Source of the DNA: Actinomycetota bacterium
GTDB lineage: Bacteria; Actinomycetota; Acidimicrobiia; Acidimicrobiales; MedAcidi-G1
Length of the DNA stretch: 64,000 nt
Reading direction: 5' to 3'
Assembly: GCA_018673475.1 (NCBI GenBank)
Contig: JABHCN010000009.1
Span: forward strand, 1 to 64,000
The position numbers and the translations under genes are program-made. Under the pieces are notes generated by a model. It saw only the letters and a program-made list of their open reading frames with translations, searched no databases and was not told the origin of the DNA. This document shows positions 57,640 through 64,000 of the stretch, piece by piece (the first letter of the stretch is position 1; each line of letters begins with the position of its first letter).

Positions 57640-58934
57640 TGTTTCCTGCGGTGCTGGCCCACGGTGTCGGCGGTAGAGGCGATCTGCCCATTCCCGAGTG
57701 GCAGGCTGCAGGAGGTGCGGCCGTGGCCCTGGTGCTCTCCTTTGCCGCCCTCGGCCTGCTCTGGCACCGTCCCCGGTTGAGGAGCATGTCTGCGGGACGT
57801 CGGATGCCACCCTCGACTGAGGGTGGCATCGGCCTCTTGGCGAGGGTGTTGAGGGTCGTGGCTCTACTCGTGTTCATGATGGTGCTGGCCGCGGGCCTGG
57901 GCGGAGCCGCGGGTACGACCATGAACATCTCACCGGTTTCGGTCTACGTCATCTTCTGGGTCGGGGTTCCGGTTGCCTCGGTGCTGCTGGGCCCGGTATG
58001 GAGGGCGATCAGCCCATGGGAGACGCTGGGGCGGATGGCTGGTGGCTCTCCCAGCGGGCAGGCGCCGAACTGGCTCACCTCGGGCTGGGCAGCGCTCGTA
58101 CCGATAAGTATCTTCCACTGGCTGGAGCTGGCGTATCACGACGGTGCGAGCCCCCGGGTCATCGGTTGGCTGGGACTGGCCTACACGCTGGGCCTGATGG
58201 CGATGTCTCGTCGCTGGGGTTGGGAGGAGGCACGTAAGGCCGAAGGTTTCGGTGTGCTCTTTGATGCCCTTGCCTCGCTCTCTCCTTTCCGGCGGGATGG
58301 GTCAGGCGGGCTATTCGTGAGATCACCGTTTGTCGGCGTGGCCGAGGTCGCAGCCTCGCCGGCGTTGTTGTCGGTGCTTCTGGCGGCGTTGGGTGGCACC
58401 GCCTTTGATGGAATCTCACGGACCTCTGTCTGGAGTGATCTCATGGCGGGTCGAGCCGGCTGGGAGGCGACCGCGGTGAGCACGGTGGCCCTCATCTGGG
58501 TTGTGGTGCTGGTGGGCCTCGTCTACCACCTGGCCTGTATGGCAGGTGGGCGCATCACGGGTGATCCGGATTTTGCGGTCAGGTTTGGAATTTCACTGGT
58601 GCCGATCCTCGTCGGCTATGACCTGGCTCACTACTTCTCCCTGCTGGTCCTCGAGGGGCAGGCCTTCATTGCGCTGGTCTCAGACCCGCTGGGTAGGGGT
58701 TGGGACCTGTTCGGAACCGTGGACTACGCCACCAATTGGACTTTCATCTCGACCACTGCGGTGGGATGGGTGCAGTTGGGTTCGATCATGGTCGGTCACA
58801 TGGTTGCCGTGCTTGTGTCCCATGACCGTGCGGTGGAGAAGTGGAGTCCAGTGGTTGCCCTGCGTAGCCAGTATCCGATGCTGGGGGTGATGGTCGCCTA
58901 CACGGTCTTCGCGCTGGTGCTGATAACAGGCTGA
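57636..58934 (+). CDS. FedB-like polytopic membrane protein coupled to the cupredoxin lipoprotein
   Basis: The 432-residue protein has about ten membrane segments. The start L-A-H-G-V-G-G-R-G-D-L-P-I-P resembles a family sometimes labelled fenitrothion hydrolase (FedB), which is widespread in actinobacteria and whose label probably does not describe its real job. Conserved-looking H in F-H-W-L-E-L-A-Y-H-D and D-L-A-H-Y-F lie in membrane segments. GTG 57636 overlaps the lipoprotein stop by 4 bp, so the two products are made together. A copper-related membrane function is inferred from the partner. Confidence 0.7.
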   Translation: MMFPAVLAHGVGGRGDLPIPEWQAAGGAAVALVLSFAALGLLWHRPRLRSMSAGRRMPPSTEGGIGLLARVLRVVALLVFMMVLAAGLGGAAGTTMNISPVSVYVIFWVGVPVASVLLGPVWRAISPWETLGRMAGGSPSGQAPNWLTSGWAALVPISIFHWLELAYHDGASPRVIGWLGLAYTLGLMAMSRRWGWEEARKAEGFGVLFDALASLSPFRRDGSGGLFVRSPFVGVAEVAASPALLSVLLAALGGTAFDGISRTSVWSDLMAGRAGWEATAVSTVALIWVVVLVGLVYHLACMAGGRITGDPDFAVRFGISLVPILVGYDLAHYFSLLVLEGQAFIALVSDPLGRGWDLFGTVDYATNWTFISTTAVGWVQLGSIMVGHMVAVLVSHDRAVEKWSPVVALRSQYPMLGVMVAYTVFALVLITG

Positions 58935-58956
58935 GGCTGGTTTTCGACACATGCGT

Positions 58957-58985
58957 TTGCATATATCGAACATATGTTCGATACT
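58957..58985 (+). promoter_or_regulatory. SOS promoter and LexA box of imuA-imuB
   Basis: TCGAACATATGTTCGA (58966-58981) is a perfect 16-bp palindrome matching the actinobacterial LexA box. It lies between TTGCAT (58957-58962) and GATACT (58980-58985), spaced by 17 bp. LexA bound here would cover the promoter. The transcript would begin near GTG 58991. Confidence 0.88.
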
Positions 58986-58990
58986 GGGAT

Positions 58991-59746
58991 GTGGCCCTGC
59001 CCTCCTCTCTCCTGGCCGAACCCGAGCCGTTTGATGATCTGCCTCCTGAGGAGTGTCCGGCTCCTCTGGCCATCACGCTCTCACCTGTCCGTACGGTTCC
59101 AACGTTGGCCGAGGCTGCCCGGCGTGTACGTCCCACCACCCTGGCGGTGGAGCGCACGCTGCCGGTCGTCCCGGCCCTTGCAGGCCTGTTTCTCGACGGC
59201 CTCAGGCGTGGCAGCAGCATCGGGGTCTCCGGTCCCGGGGCGCGTTCCCTGGCCATGGCCCTCATGGCCGGGGCGACATCGGTGGGTTCGTGGGCAGCCG
59301 TCGTTGGCGACCCCGACCTGGGGCTGGTGGCGGCCGGCGAGGCCGGGGTTGCCCTTGAACGCCTGGCGATCGTGACAGCGCCTGAACCCTCCGCCTGGGG
59401 CGACGTGGTCGGGGCCCTGGTGGGCTCTCTCGACCTGGTGCTGGTTGCACCACAGCACCGTGTAGGTGCTGCAACCGTCAGGCGCCTGATGGCCCGTATC
59501 CGTGAACGGGGGTCTGTACTGATACGGGTCGGTGACGGTCCCTGGCCCGACAGCTTCGACCTGGCGTTGACGGTTGTCGACGGTTCGTGGGAGGGCCACG
59601 GGAGCGGTCACGGACGCCTCCGCCTCAGGAGGGCCGAGGTGGTTGCCACGGGCCGGAGGGCTGCCGCCCGGGAGCGCAGCGTGGCCATGATGCTGCCCTC
59701 CCCCGATGGAAGCCCGGTTCCTTCCGAACAGCCGGGCAGCGGGTGA
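58991..59746 (+). CDS. imuA: ImuA-like SOS mutagenesis protein
   Basis: The 251-residue protein has a degenerate RecA/SulA-like fold. It is recognised by position directly before imuB, the LexA box, and a weak Walker-like G-V-S-G-P-G-A-R-S near residue 78. ImuA, ImuB and DnaE2 form the mutasome that performs error-prone repair in actinobacteria. GTG 58991 begins the transcript or lies within a base of it. The stop overlaps the imuB start. Confidence 0.82.
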   Translation: MALPSSLLAEPEPFDDLPPEECPAPLAITLSPVRTVPTLAEAARRVRPTTLAVERTLPVVPALAGLFLDGLRRGSSIGVSGPGARSLAMALMAGATSVGSWAAVVGDPDLGLVAAGEAGVALERLAIVTAPEPSAWGDVVGALVGSLDLVLVAPQHRVGAATVRRLMARIRERGSVLIRVGDGPWPDSFDLALTVVDGSWEGHGSGHGRLRLRRAEVVATGRRAAARERSVAMMLPSPDGSPVPSEQPGSG

Positions 59747-61353
59747 CGGAACCGGTCCGCACCCTGGTCGTCCGCTGCCCCGACTGGCCGCTCACCGCCC
59801 TCGGGGTGGCTCCGTCCGATCCGGCGGTGGTGCTCACAGCTGGGCGGGTGGTGGCGGCATCGGCCACGGTCCGGGCCACCGGGGTGGTTGTGGGGCAGCG
59901 CCGCCGCCGGGCCCAGGGCATGTGCCCCGAGGCCGTCGTGCTGGAACGCGACGAGGCGGTCGAGGCCCGTTGGTTCGAGCCCGTGGTGGCGGCCCTGTCC
60001 GACATCACCCCGTGGGTTGAGGTGCAGCGGCCGGGGACCTGTGCCTTCGGTGTCAGGGGTCCCGTCCGACTCTTCGGTGGGGAGGTTCCGCTGGTGGGCA
60101 ACACCGCTGCCGTGGTGCGAAAGGCCCTGGACGAAACGCTGGGGGAGGGCACCTATCCGGGCTGTCTCATCGGAGTGGCCGACGGCCCGTTTGCCGCTGG
60201 CCTGGCCGCTGGGTTGGCCGCCCGATCTGTTGATGGGAAGGCGGTCTTGGTGCCGGCCGGTGCCACCCCGGGGTTCCTGGCCCCCTTTCCGGTGTCGGCC
60301 CTGGAGCGTCCCGACCTGGCCGACGTGCTGGTGCGGCTTGGCCTGACGACCCTGGGGACGCTGGCGGCCCTGCCGGTCGCCGATGTGGTCGGCAGGTTCG
60401 GATCCGAGGGTCTGGATGCCCAGCGTCTGGCCAGAGGGCTCGACGGTCGCCTGCTCCAACTGGCGGGCCAGCCCCCTGACCTGGCGGTCGGCATCGAGAT
60501 GGACCCACCGGTGGAGCGGATCGATCAGGTTGCCTTCGCCGCCCGGTCGTTGGCCGGGTCGCTCCACGACGGGTTGGCCCGCCGGGGGTTGGCGTGCAGG
60601 CGCGTGGTTGTCGAGGCCGAGACCGGGCACGGTGAGCGGCTGGTCCGCAGGTGGCGCGACGAGGGGGCTATCGGGGCTGCGGCCCTGGCCGACCGGGTCC
60701 GTTGGCAGTTGGAGGGATGGCTGAACGGCCCGCCTGGCGTTCGCCCCACCTCGGGGCTGGTGCGCCTGGATCTGGTTCCTGAGGAATTGGTGAATGCCGG
60801 GAGCCACCAGGCAGGGTTCTGGGGTGGCGCCACAGCGGCCGACGAGCGGGCCCTTCGGGCCCTCAACAGGGTGGCCGCCATGCTGGGTCCCGGTTCGGTG
60901 CGGGTTCCCGAGTGGCGTGGTGGACGGGACCCCGCAGAACAGATGACCCTGGTTCCCGTGCCGGAGGGGCCCGTCGCCGGGTCAGTGGATGGGCCCATCC
61001 CCGTGGTTCCACATCCTCCAGACGGGCCACCATGGCCTGGGGCTGTCCCCGCTCCGTCTCCCGCAGCGGTGCACGCCGAGCCGGCAGCAGTGGATGTCCT
61101 GGATGCTGCCGGTCGGACTATCACGGTCGACGGTCGGGGTGTGGTGTCGGCGGAACCTGTCCGGTTGCGCCAGGGGGGTGGAGCAGGGGCTGGGGTGATC
61201 TCCTGGGCGGGTCCCTGGCCGGTCGATGAGCGGTGGTGGGACCCTTCCCGTCACAGCCGCAGGGTCAGCCTGCAGGTGGTGTCCGACGACGGCCTGGCCC
61301 GCCTCCTGGTTCTGGAGGGAGGCTCCTGGCGGATAGCGGCAACCTACGACTGA
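59743..61353 (+). CDS. imuB: ImuB, catalytically inactive Y-family polymerase homologue
   Basis: The 536-residue Y-family-like protein starts P-V-R-T-L-V-V-R-C-P-D-W-P, where active polymerases have D-M-D, so it lacks the catalytic acidic residues. Thumb helix-hairpin-helix and little-finger regions follow (about 190-370). E-Q-M-T-L-V-P near residue 400 resembles a beta-clamp binding motif. ImuB links the clamp, ImuA and DnaE2. No dnaE2 lies downstream here. GTG 59743 overlaps the imuA stop. Confidence 0.9.
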   Translation: MTEPVRTLVVRCPDWPLTALGVAPSDPAVVLTAGRVVAASATVRATGVVVGQRRRRAQGMCPEAVVLERDEAVEARWFEPVVAALSDITPWVEVQRPGTCAFGVRGPVRLFGGEVPLVGNTAAVVRKALDETLGEGTYPGCLIGVADGPFAAGLAAGLAARSVDGKAVLVPAGATPGFLAPFPVSALERPDLADVLVRLGLTTLGTLAALPVADVVGRFGSEGLDAQRLARGLDGRLLQLAGQPPDLAVGIEMDPPVERIDQVAFAARSLAGSLHDGLARRGLACRRVVVEAETGHGERLVRRWRDEGAIGAAALADRVRWQLEGWLNGPPGVRPTSGLVRLDLVPEELVNAGSHQAGFWGGATAADERALRALNRVAAMLGPGSVRVPEWRGGRDPAEQMTLVPVPEGPVAGSVDGPIPVVPHPPDGPPWPGAVPAPSPAAVHAEPAAVDVLDAAGRTITVDGRGVVSAEPVRLRQGGGAGAGVISWAGPWPVDERWWDPSRHSRRVSLQVVSDDGLARLLVLEGGSWRIAATYD

Positions 61354-61374
61354 TTGCCAACCCTCCGGACCCGC

Positions 61375-61380
61375 TAGCGT
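61375..61380 (+). promoter_or_regulatory. -10 box TAGCGT for the phosphoribosyltransferase gene
   Basis: TAGCGT would start transcription near 61388, leaving a short leader of about 17 nt that contains GGAGATGGGAG, the SD for ATG 61405. Confidence 0.4.
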
Positions 61381-61404
61381 GCCCGGACACCACGGAGATG
61401 GGAG

Positions 61405-61914
61405 ATGAGGGTGGCGGAACGCGAGGAAATGGACTGGCCCCGGTACGGGGTGGCCGTGCGGGAATTGGCGAGCATTGTCGCCGATGACGGCTACCGGCCC
61501 GACATGATCCTGTCGATTGCCCGGGGCGGCCTGTTCGTGGCCGGGTCACTCGGCTACGCCCTGGCGGTCAAGAACCTCTACGTGATGAACATCGAGTACT
61601 ACACGGGGGTCGACGAGAGGCTCGACATTCCGGTCGTGCTGCCCCCGTACGTCGACTGGGTCGACCTGGGCGAAGCCAAGATCCTGATCACCGACGACGT
61701 GGCCGACACGGGCCACACCTTGAACCTGGTGCGCGAGACGGCACTGGCGAAGGTGGGCGAGGTCCGCTCAGCGGTCCTCTACCAAAAGCCCCAGTCGGTC
61801 GTGGACTGCGAGTACGTGTGGTGCCACACCGACAGGTGGATCAACTTTCCATGGTCGACCGAGCCACCGGTGGTCTCGGTCGAGGAGGCAGCCCACCAGG
61901 TCCTCGACGCCTGA
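61405..61914 (+). CDS. Phosphoribosyltransferase (xanthine/hypoxanthine type)
   Basis: This 169-residue type I PRT domain has the PRPP motif I-L-I-T-D-D-V-A-D-T-G-H-T (about 92-104), an early I-A-R-G-G-L loop and the C-terminal W-I-N-F-P-W. Similar actinobacterial proteins are called hypoxanthine or xanthine-like phosphoribosyltransferases. The exact base is unknown. Confidence 0.85.
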   Translation: MRVAEREEMDWPRYGVAVRELASIVADDGYRPDMILSIARGGLFVAGSLGYALAVKNLYVMNIEYYTGVDERLDIPVVLPPYVDWVDLGEAKILITDDVADTGHTLNLVRETALAKVGEVRSAVLYQKPQSVVDCEYVWCHTDRWINFPWSTEPPVVSVEEAAHQVLDA

Positions 61915-61943
61915 GGACGGCGGTTTGATCCCGCAATACCAAA

Positions 61944-61964
61944 TAATCTGACTCTTATGTCAGA
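61944..61964 (+). promoter_or_regulatory. Promoter and operator of the second VapBC module
   Basis: TAATCT (61944-61949) ends 7 nt before ATG 61957. TCTGAC (61947-61952) and GTCAGA (61959-61964) form a perfect 6-bp inverted repeat spanning the start codon. The layout mirrors the first VapBC module. Confidence 0.55.
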
Positions 61965-62223
61965 GGTTTCCGCCACCGAGGCTTCCCGTAACTTCGCCGA
62001 CCTCCTGGATGCAGTGGAGCACGGCGATGAGACCTTCACGATCGTCCGTCGCGGTCGTGTCATAGCCCAACTGGGTGCACCTCCGCGTGCGAACGGAGCC
62101 GCATTGAAGGCGGTTCTGCGCGCCCATCGCCCCGATCCAGCGTGGATCGATGATCTCAGATCCGTCTGGGATCTCCTGGAGCCTGATGACGTCACTGGAA
62201 CCGGGGACGAGGACGGTCGGTGA
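61957..62223 (+). CDS. vapB: Phd/YefM-type antitoxin (VapB)
   Basis: The 88-residue antitoxin has a Phd/YefM N-terminal DNA-binding domain (E-V-S-A-T-E-A-S-R-N-F-A-D-L-L and F-T-I-V-R-R-G-R-V-I-A). The acidic, disordered-looking C-terminal tail would bind the toxin. It differs in fold from the AbrB-type antitoxin near 38 kb. The stop overlaps the toxin GTG. Confidence 0.9.
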   Translation: MSEVSATEASRNFADLLDAVEHGDETFTIVRRGRVIAQLGAPPRANGAALKAVLRAHRPDPAWIDDLRSVWDLLEPDDVTGTGDEDGR

Positions 62224-62615
62224 GCCGACTGCTGCTGGACACGACGGTCCTGATTGATTTGGAGCGAACCGGCCATGACCTTGATTCGATTCTGCTGGAT
62301 GAGGACGATGCAGCTGTCTCTGCCGTCACCGTTGCAGAACTCGAGGTTGGGGTCCATCTGGCGTCTGTCGAGCACCGGGAGGATCGGCGTCGGTACGTCA
62401 GGGAAGTCATAGAAAACGTTCTCGTGTTGCCATATGACGTTGAGGTTGCGCGTGGGCAAGCAGCGCTGCTGGCCCATTCGCGGCGGACCGGTCGACCCCG
62501 AGGTCGTCACGATCTCATAGTGGCCGCCACTGCACTTGTCTCAGGAAGGACGATCCTCAGCGCCGATGCGACCGCCTTCCTGGATCTGCCGGGCGTGCTC
62601 TTGTATGACTCCTGA
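62220..62615 (+). CDS. vapC: PIN-domain ribonuclease toxin VapC
   Basis: This 131-residue PIN RNase begins L-L-L-D-T-T-V-L-I-D-L-E. It has E in V-A-E-L-E-V-G, and D residues in R-H-D-L-I-V-A-A-T-A and S-A-D. GTG 62220 overlaps the antitoxin stop (GTGA). The ends are convergent with the amidase gene. Confidence 0.92.
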   Translation: MSRLLLDTTVLIDLERTGHDLDSILLDEDDAAVSAVTVAELEVGVHLASVEHREDRRRYVREVIENVLVLPYDVEVARGQAALLAHSRRTGRPRGRHDLIVAATALVSGRTILSADATAFLDLPGVLLYDS

Positions 62616-62635
62616 GGGCTGTCCCCGACTGCTGG

Positions 62636-64000
62636 TCAGGCGTGAATCGGGGCCCTGTTCTCCGACCAGCGAACCTCATCCTCCAACTGTGATCCGACGG
62701 CGATGAGGACATCCTCGCGGCCGTAGGCGGCCACGATCTGGGCTCCCACCGGCAGCCCGCCCGACGACCCCATGGGCAGGGAGATGGCCGGCTGTCCGGT
62801 CGTGTTGAACGGTGAGGTGAAGGCGGCGTAGGGCATCGAACGTTTTGAGGCCCGGAGGGGGTCGTCCTCGGTTGGGGTCAGGTCCCCGAGCAGGGGCGGC
62901 GGTTGGGCTGTGGTCGGTGTGACCAGCAGGTCGAAGCCCTCCTCCCACCATGCGGCCATGTTCCTCCGGAAGGTGGCCATGAGGCTCTGGGCCTTTGCGT
63001 AGTCGGTAGCGGAGTGGCCGTCACCCATCTGGGCCAGCAGCCAGGTTCCGGACTCGACGTCGTCCTCGCAGACAGGCCGACCCAACTGTCCACCCAGGTG
63101 TTCGAGGCTGAGGACTGCGCCCACACCCCAGTTCACGTTGAAGGCCCAGCTCAGTTCCTCCAGCTGGTCAAGGGCCAGAGGGTGGGCATCGACCACATCG
63201 TGGCCGAGTTCCTCGAGGAGGGATGCGGTTCGTCGGGCGGTGTCGGCGCAGTCGGGGTGAACGCCGGTCATGGTGTGTTCAGCGAGGAGCCCGATTCGCA
63301 GTTTGTCGACGTTCTCGCCGACCCTGTCCGAGTAGGGACGTCCGTGGTCTGGTGCCACCACGCCGTCGCCCAGGAATGGGATAGCCGTTGCATCAAGGAT
63401 CCCGGCGCAGTCGCGCATGGTGTGGCAGACCACGTGCTGGACCGACACCCCCCACTCCTCCTTGACGGGACCCATGGAGATCCTGCCCCTCGATGGCTTG
63501 AGCCCGACAAGGCCGCACATGGCGGCGGGTATGCGGATGGAGCCGCCTCCGTCGCTGGCGTTCGCTGCGGGGAGTATTCCCGCCGCCACCGCCGCGGCTG
63601 AACCTCCAGAGGAGCCACCGGTGCTGTAGTCGGTGTTCCAGGGGTTGCGGCTGGGTCCGTATGCCATGGGTTCCGTGGTCGCCACGAGGCCCAGTTCAGG
63701 CGTGTTGGTGCGGCCCACGTTGATGAAGCCGGCCTCCCTGTAGCGCCTCACCAGGTTGGAATCGATCGTGGAGGTGAGGTTGGCGTCCTTGAGGGCCTGG
63801 ACCCCGCAGTGGTGTGGCTGGCCTGCCTCCTCGGACCACAGGTCCTTGATGAGCATCGGCACCCCGCGGAACGGGCCGTCCGGAAGGTCGGGTGAGGTGG
63901 CCACGGCGAGGGCCGTCTCGAACTGTCTGTGGATGACGGCGTTCAGTTCTCCGTCGAGTGCCTCGATGCGACCGATGGTGGCTTCCACGGCCTCGACGGG
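62636..64000 (-). CDS. Amidase signature family enzyme (5' end cut by the window edge)
   Basis: The visible part has the Ser-cisSer-Lys amidase set: Lys in M-L-I-K-D-L, cis-Ser in G-G-S-S-G-G-S-A-A-A-V-A-A-G and Ser in D-G-G-G-S-I-R-I-P. An in-frame GTG lies at 63988, but the frame stays open to the edge (P-V-E-A before it). That matches the usual T-P-V-E-V-V family N-terminus, so some 25-50 residues are probably missing. It hydrolyses an amide whose identity cannot be told. Confidence 0.9.
   Translation of the reverse strand, partial: PVEAVEATIGRIEALDGELNAVIHRQFETALAVATSPDLPDGPFRGVPMLIKDLWSEEAGQPHHCGVQALKDANLTSTIDSNLVRRYREAGFINVGRTNTPELGLVATTEPMAYGPSRNPWNTDYSTGGSSGGSAAAVAAGILPAANASDGGGSIRIPAAMCGLVGLKPSRGRISMGPVKEEWGVSVQHVVCHTMRDCAGILDATAIPFLGDGVVAPDHGRPYSDRVGENVDKLRIGLLAEHTMTGVHPDCADTARRTASLLEELGHDVVDAHPLALDQLEELSWAFNVNWGVGAVLSLEHLGGQLGRPVCEDDVESGTWLLAQMGDGHSATDYAKAQSLMATFRRNMAAWWEEGFDLLVTPTTAQPPPLLGDLTPTEDDPLRASKRSMPYAAFTSPFNTTGQPAISLPMGSSGGLPVGAQIVAAYGREDVLIAVGSQLEDEVRWSENRAPIHA

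Noticed and set aside
57636-58934. Literal reading of the membrane protein as a fenitrothion hydrolase
   Set aside because: It has about ten membrane segments and no hydrolase motif. The label probably spread from a cloned locus and does not describe the family.
59608-60807. 399-codon open frame opposite imuB
   Set aside because: It is a shadow of ImuB codon bias, with no recognisable domain and no ribosome binding site.
1-64000. selA, selB, selD or tRNA-Sec to back the selenoprotein
   Set aside because: None was seen in the window. Absence from 64 kb says nothing about the rest of the genome, so the call was kept but its confidence limited.
1-64000. CRISPR arrays, insertion sequences, integrases, prophage genes
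   Set aside because: No direct-repeat arrays, transposase motifs, att-like duplications or phage structural genes were seen. The only DNA repeat of note is inside the lipoprotein gene.

Overview
The window is a high-GC stretch, densely coded on both strands, from what looks like a marine member of the Actinobacteria, most likely class Acidimicrobiia. The phylum rests on several features: two mycothiol-dependent-type (MDMPI) proteins, an MshB-like LmbE deacetylase, FbiD/CofC of F420 synthesis, a DUF3039 protein, a perfect actinobacterial LexA box ahead of imuA-imuB, many GTG starts and many apparently leaderless genes. The class is an inference from gene content. No prophage, insertion sequence, integron or CRISPR array is visible.

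Layout. 1-7058: tRNA-Arg(CCG), then a nitrous oxide reductase operon nosZ-nosB-nosD-nosF-nosY-nosL plus a cytochrome c lipoprotein. NosZ, NosL and the cytochrome all carry lipoprotein signals, so the terminal N2O-respiration step appears tethered to the outside of the cytoplasmic membrane. 7079-14446: a DASS transporter, dienelactone hydrolase, a ROK kinase without its zinc cysteines, DUF1330, and a phosphonate/phosphite-type ABC importer (phnD-C-E-E). 14541-24488: surE, an EamA exporter, two small proteins, a peroxiredoxin-like gene with an in-frame UGA at the catalytic cysteine position (17008-17553), then argS-lysA-hom-thrC and an apgM-like gene that is the candidate homoserine kinase. 24508-26278: organoarsenical resistance arsP-arsI / arsR. 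26594-34248: rho, a zinc-free L31, an unknown protein, prfA, prmC, tsaC, rpiB, DUF3039, and an FMN 2-hydroxyacid dehydrogenase. 34281-50380: accessory metabolism, including an acyl-CoA ligase, FrnE-like protein, msrA, a VapBC module, PAC2 protein, MFS transporter, sulfatase, SulP sulfate permease, Nudix, HD protein and an ABC exporter. 50388-55563: LmbE, FbiD, gpsA, rnhB, an Nfu_N-like protein and a serine hydrolase. 55582-64000: SpoU methyltransferase, a three-gene putative copper-handling module, the SOS mutagenesis genes imuA-imuB, a phosphoribosyltransferase, a second VapBC module, and an amidase cut by the right edge.

Most interesting points. (1) The 17008-17553 gene is a probable new selenoprotein of the Prx-like family: it has a U-A-P-C motif, a good ribosome binding site before the upstream half, and a foldable stem-loop just after the UGA. 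(2) At least ten genes show TANNNT exactly 7 nt before the start codon, which implies widespread leaderless transcription and fixes several start sites. (3) The threonine pathway appears to use a phosphoglycerate-mutase-superfamily kinase next to thrC. (4) A Met/His-rich cupredoxin-like lipoprotein is translationally coupled to a polytopic FedB-like membrane protein and may belong to copper supply for enzymes such as NosZ.
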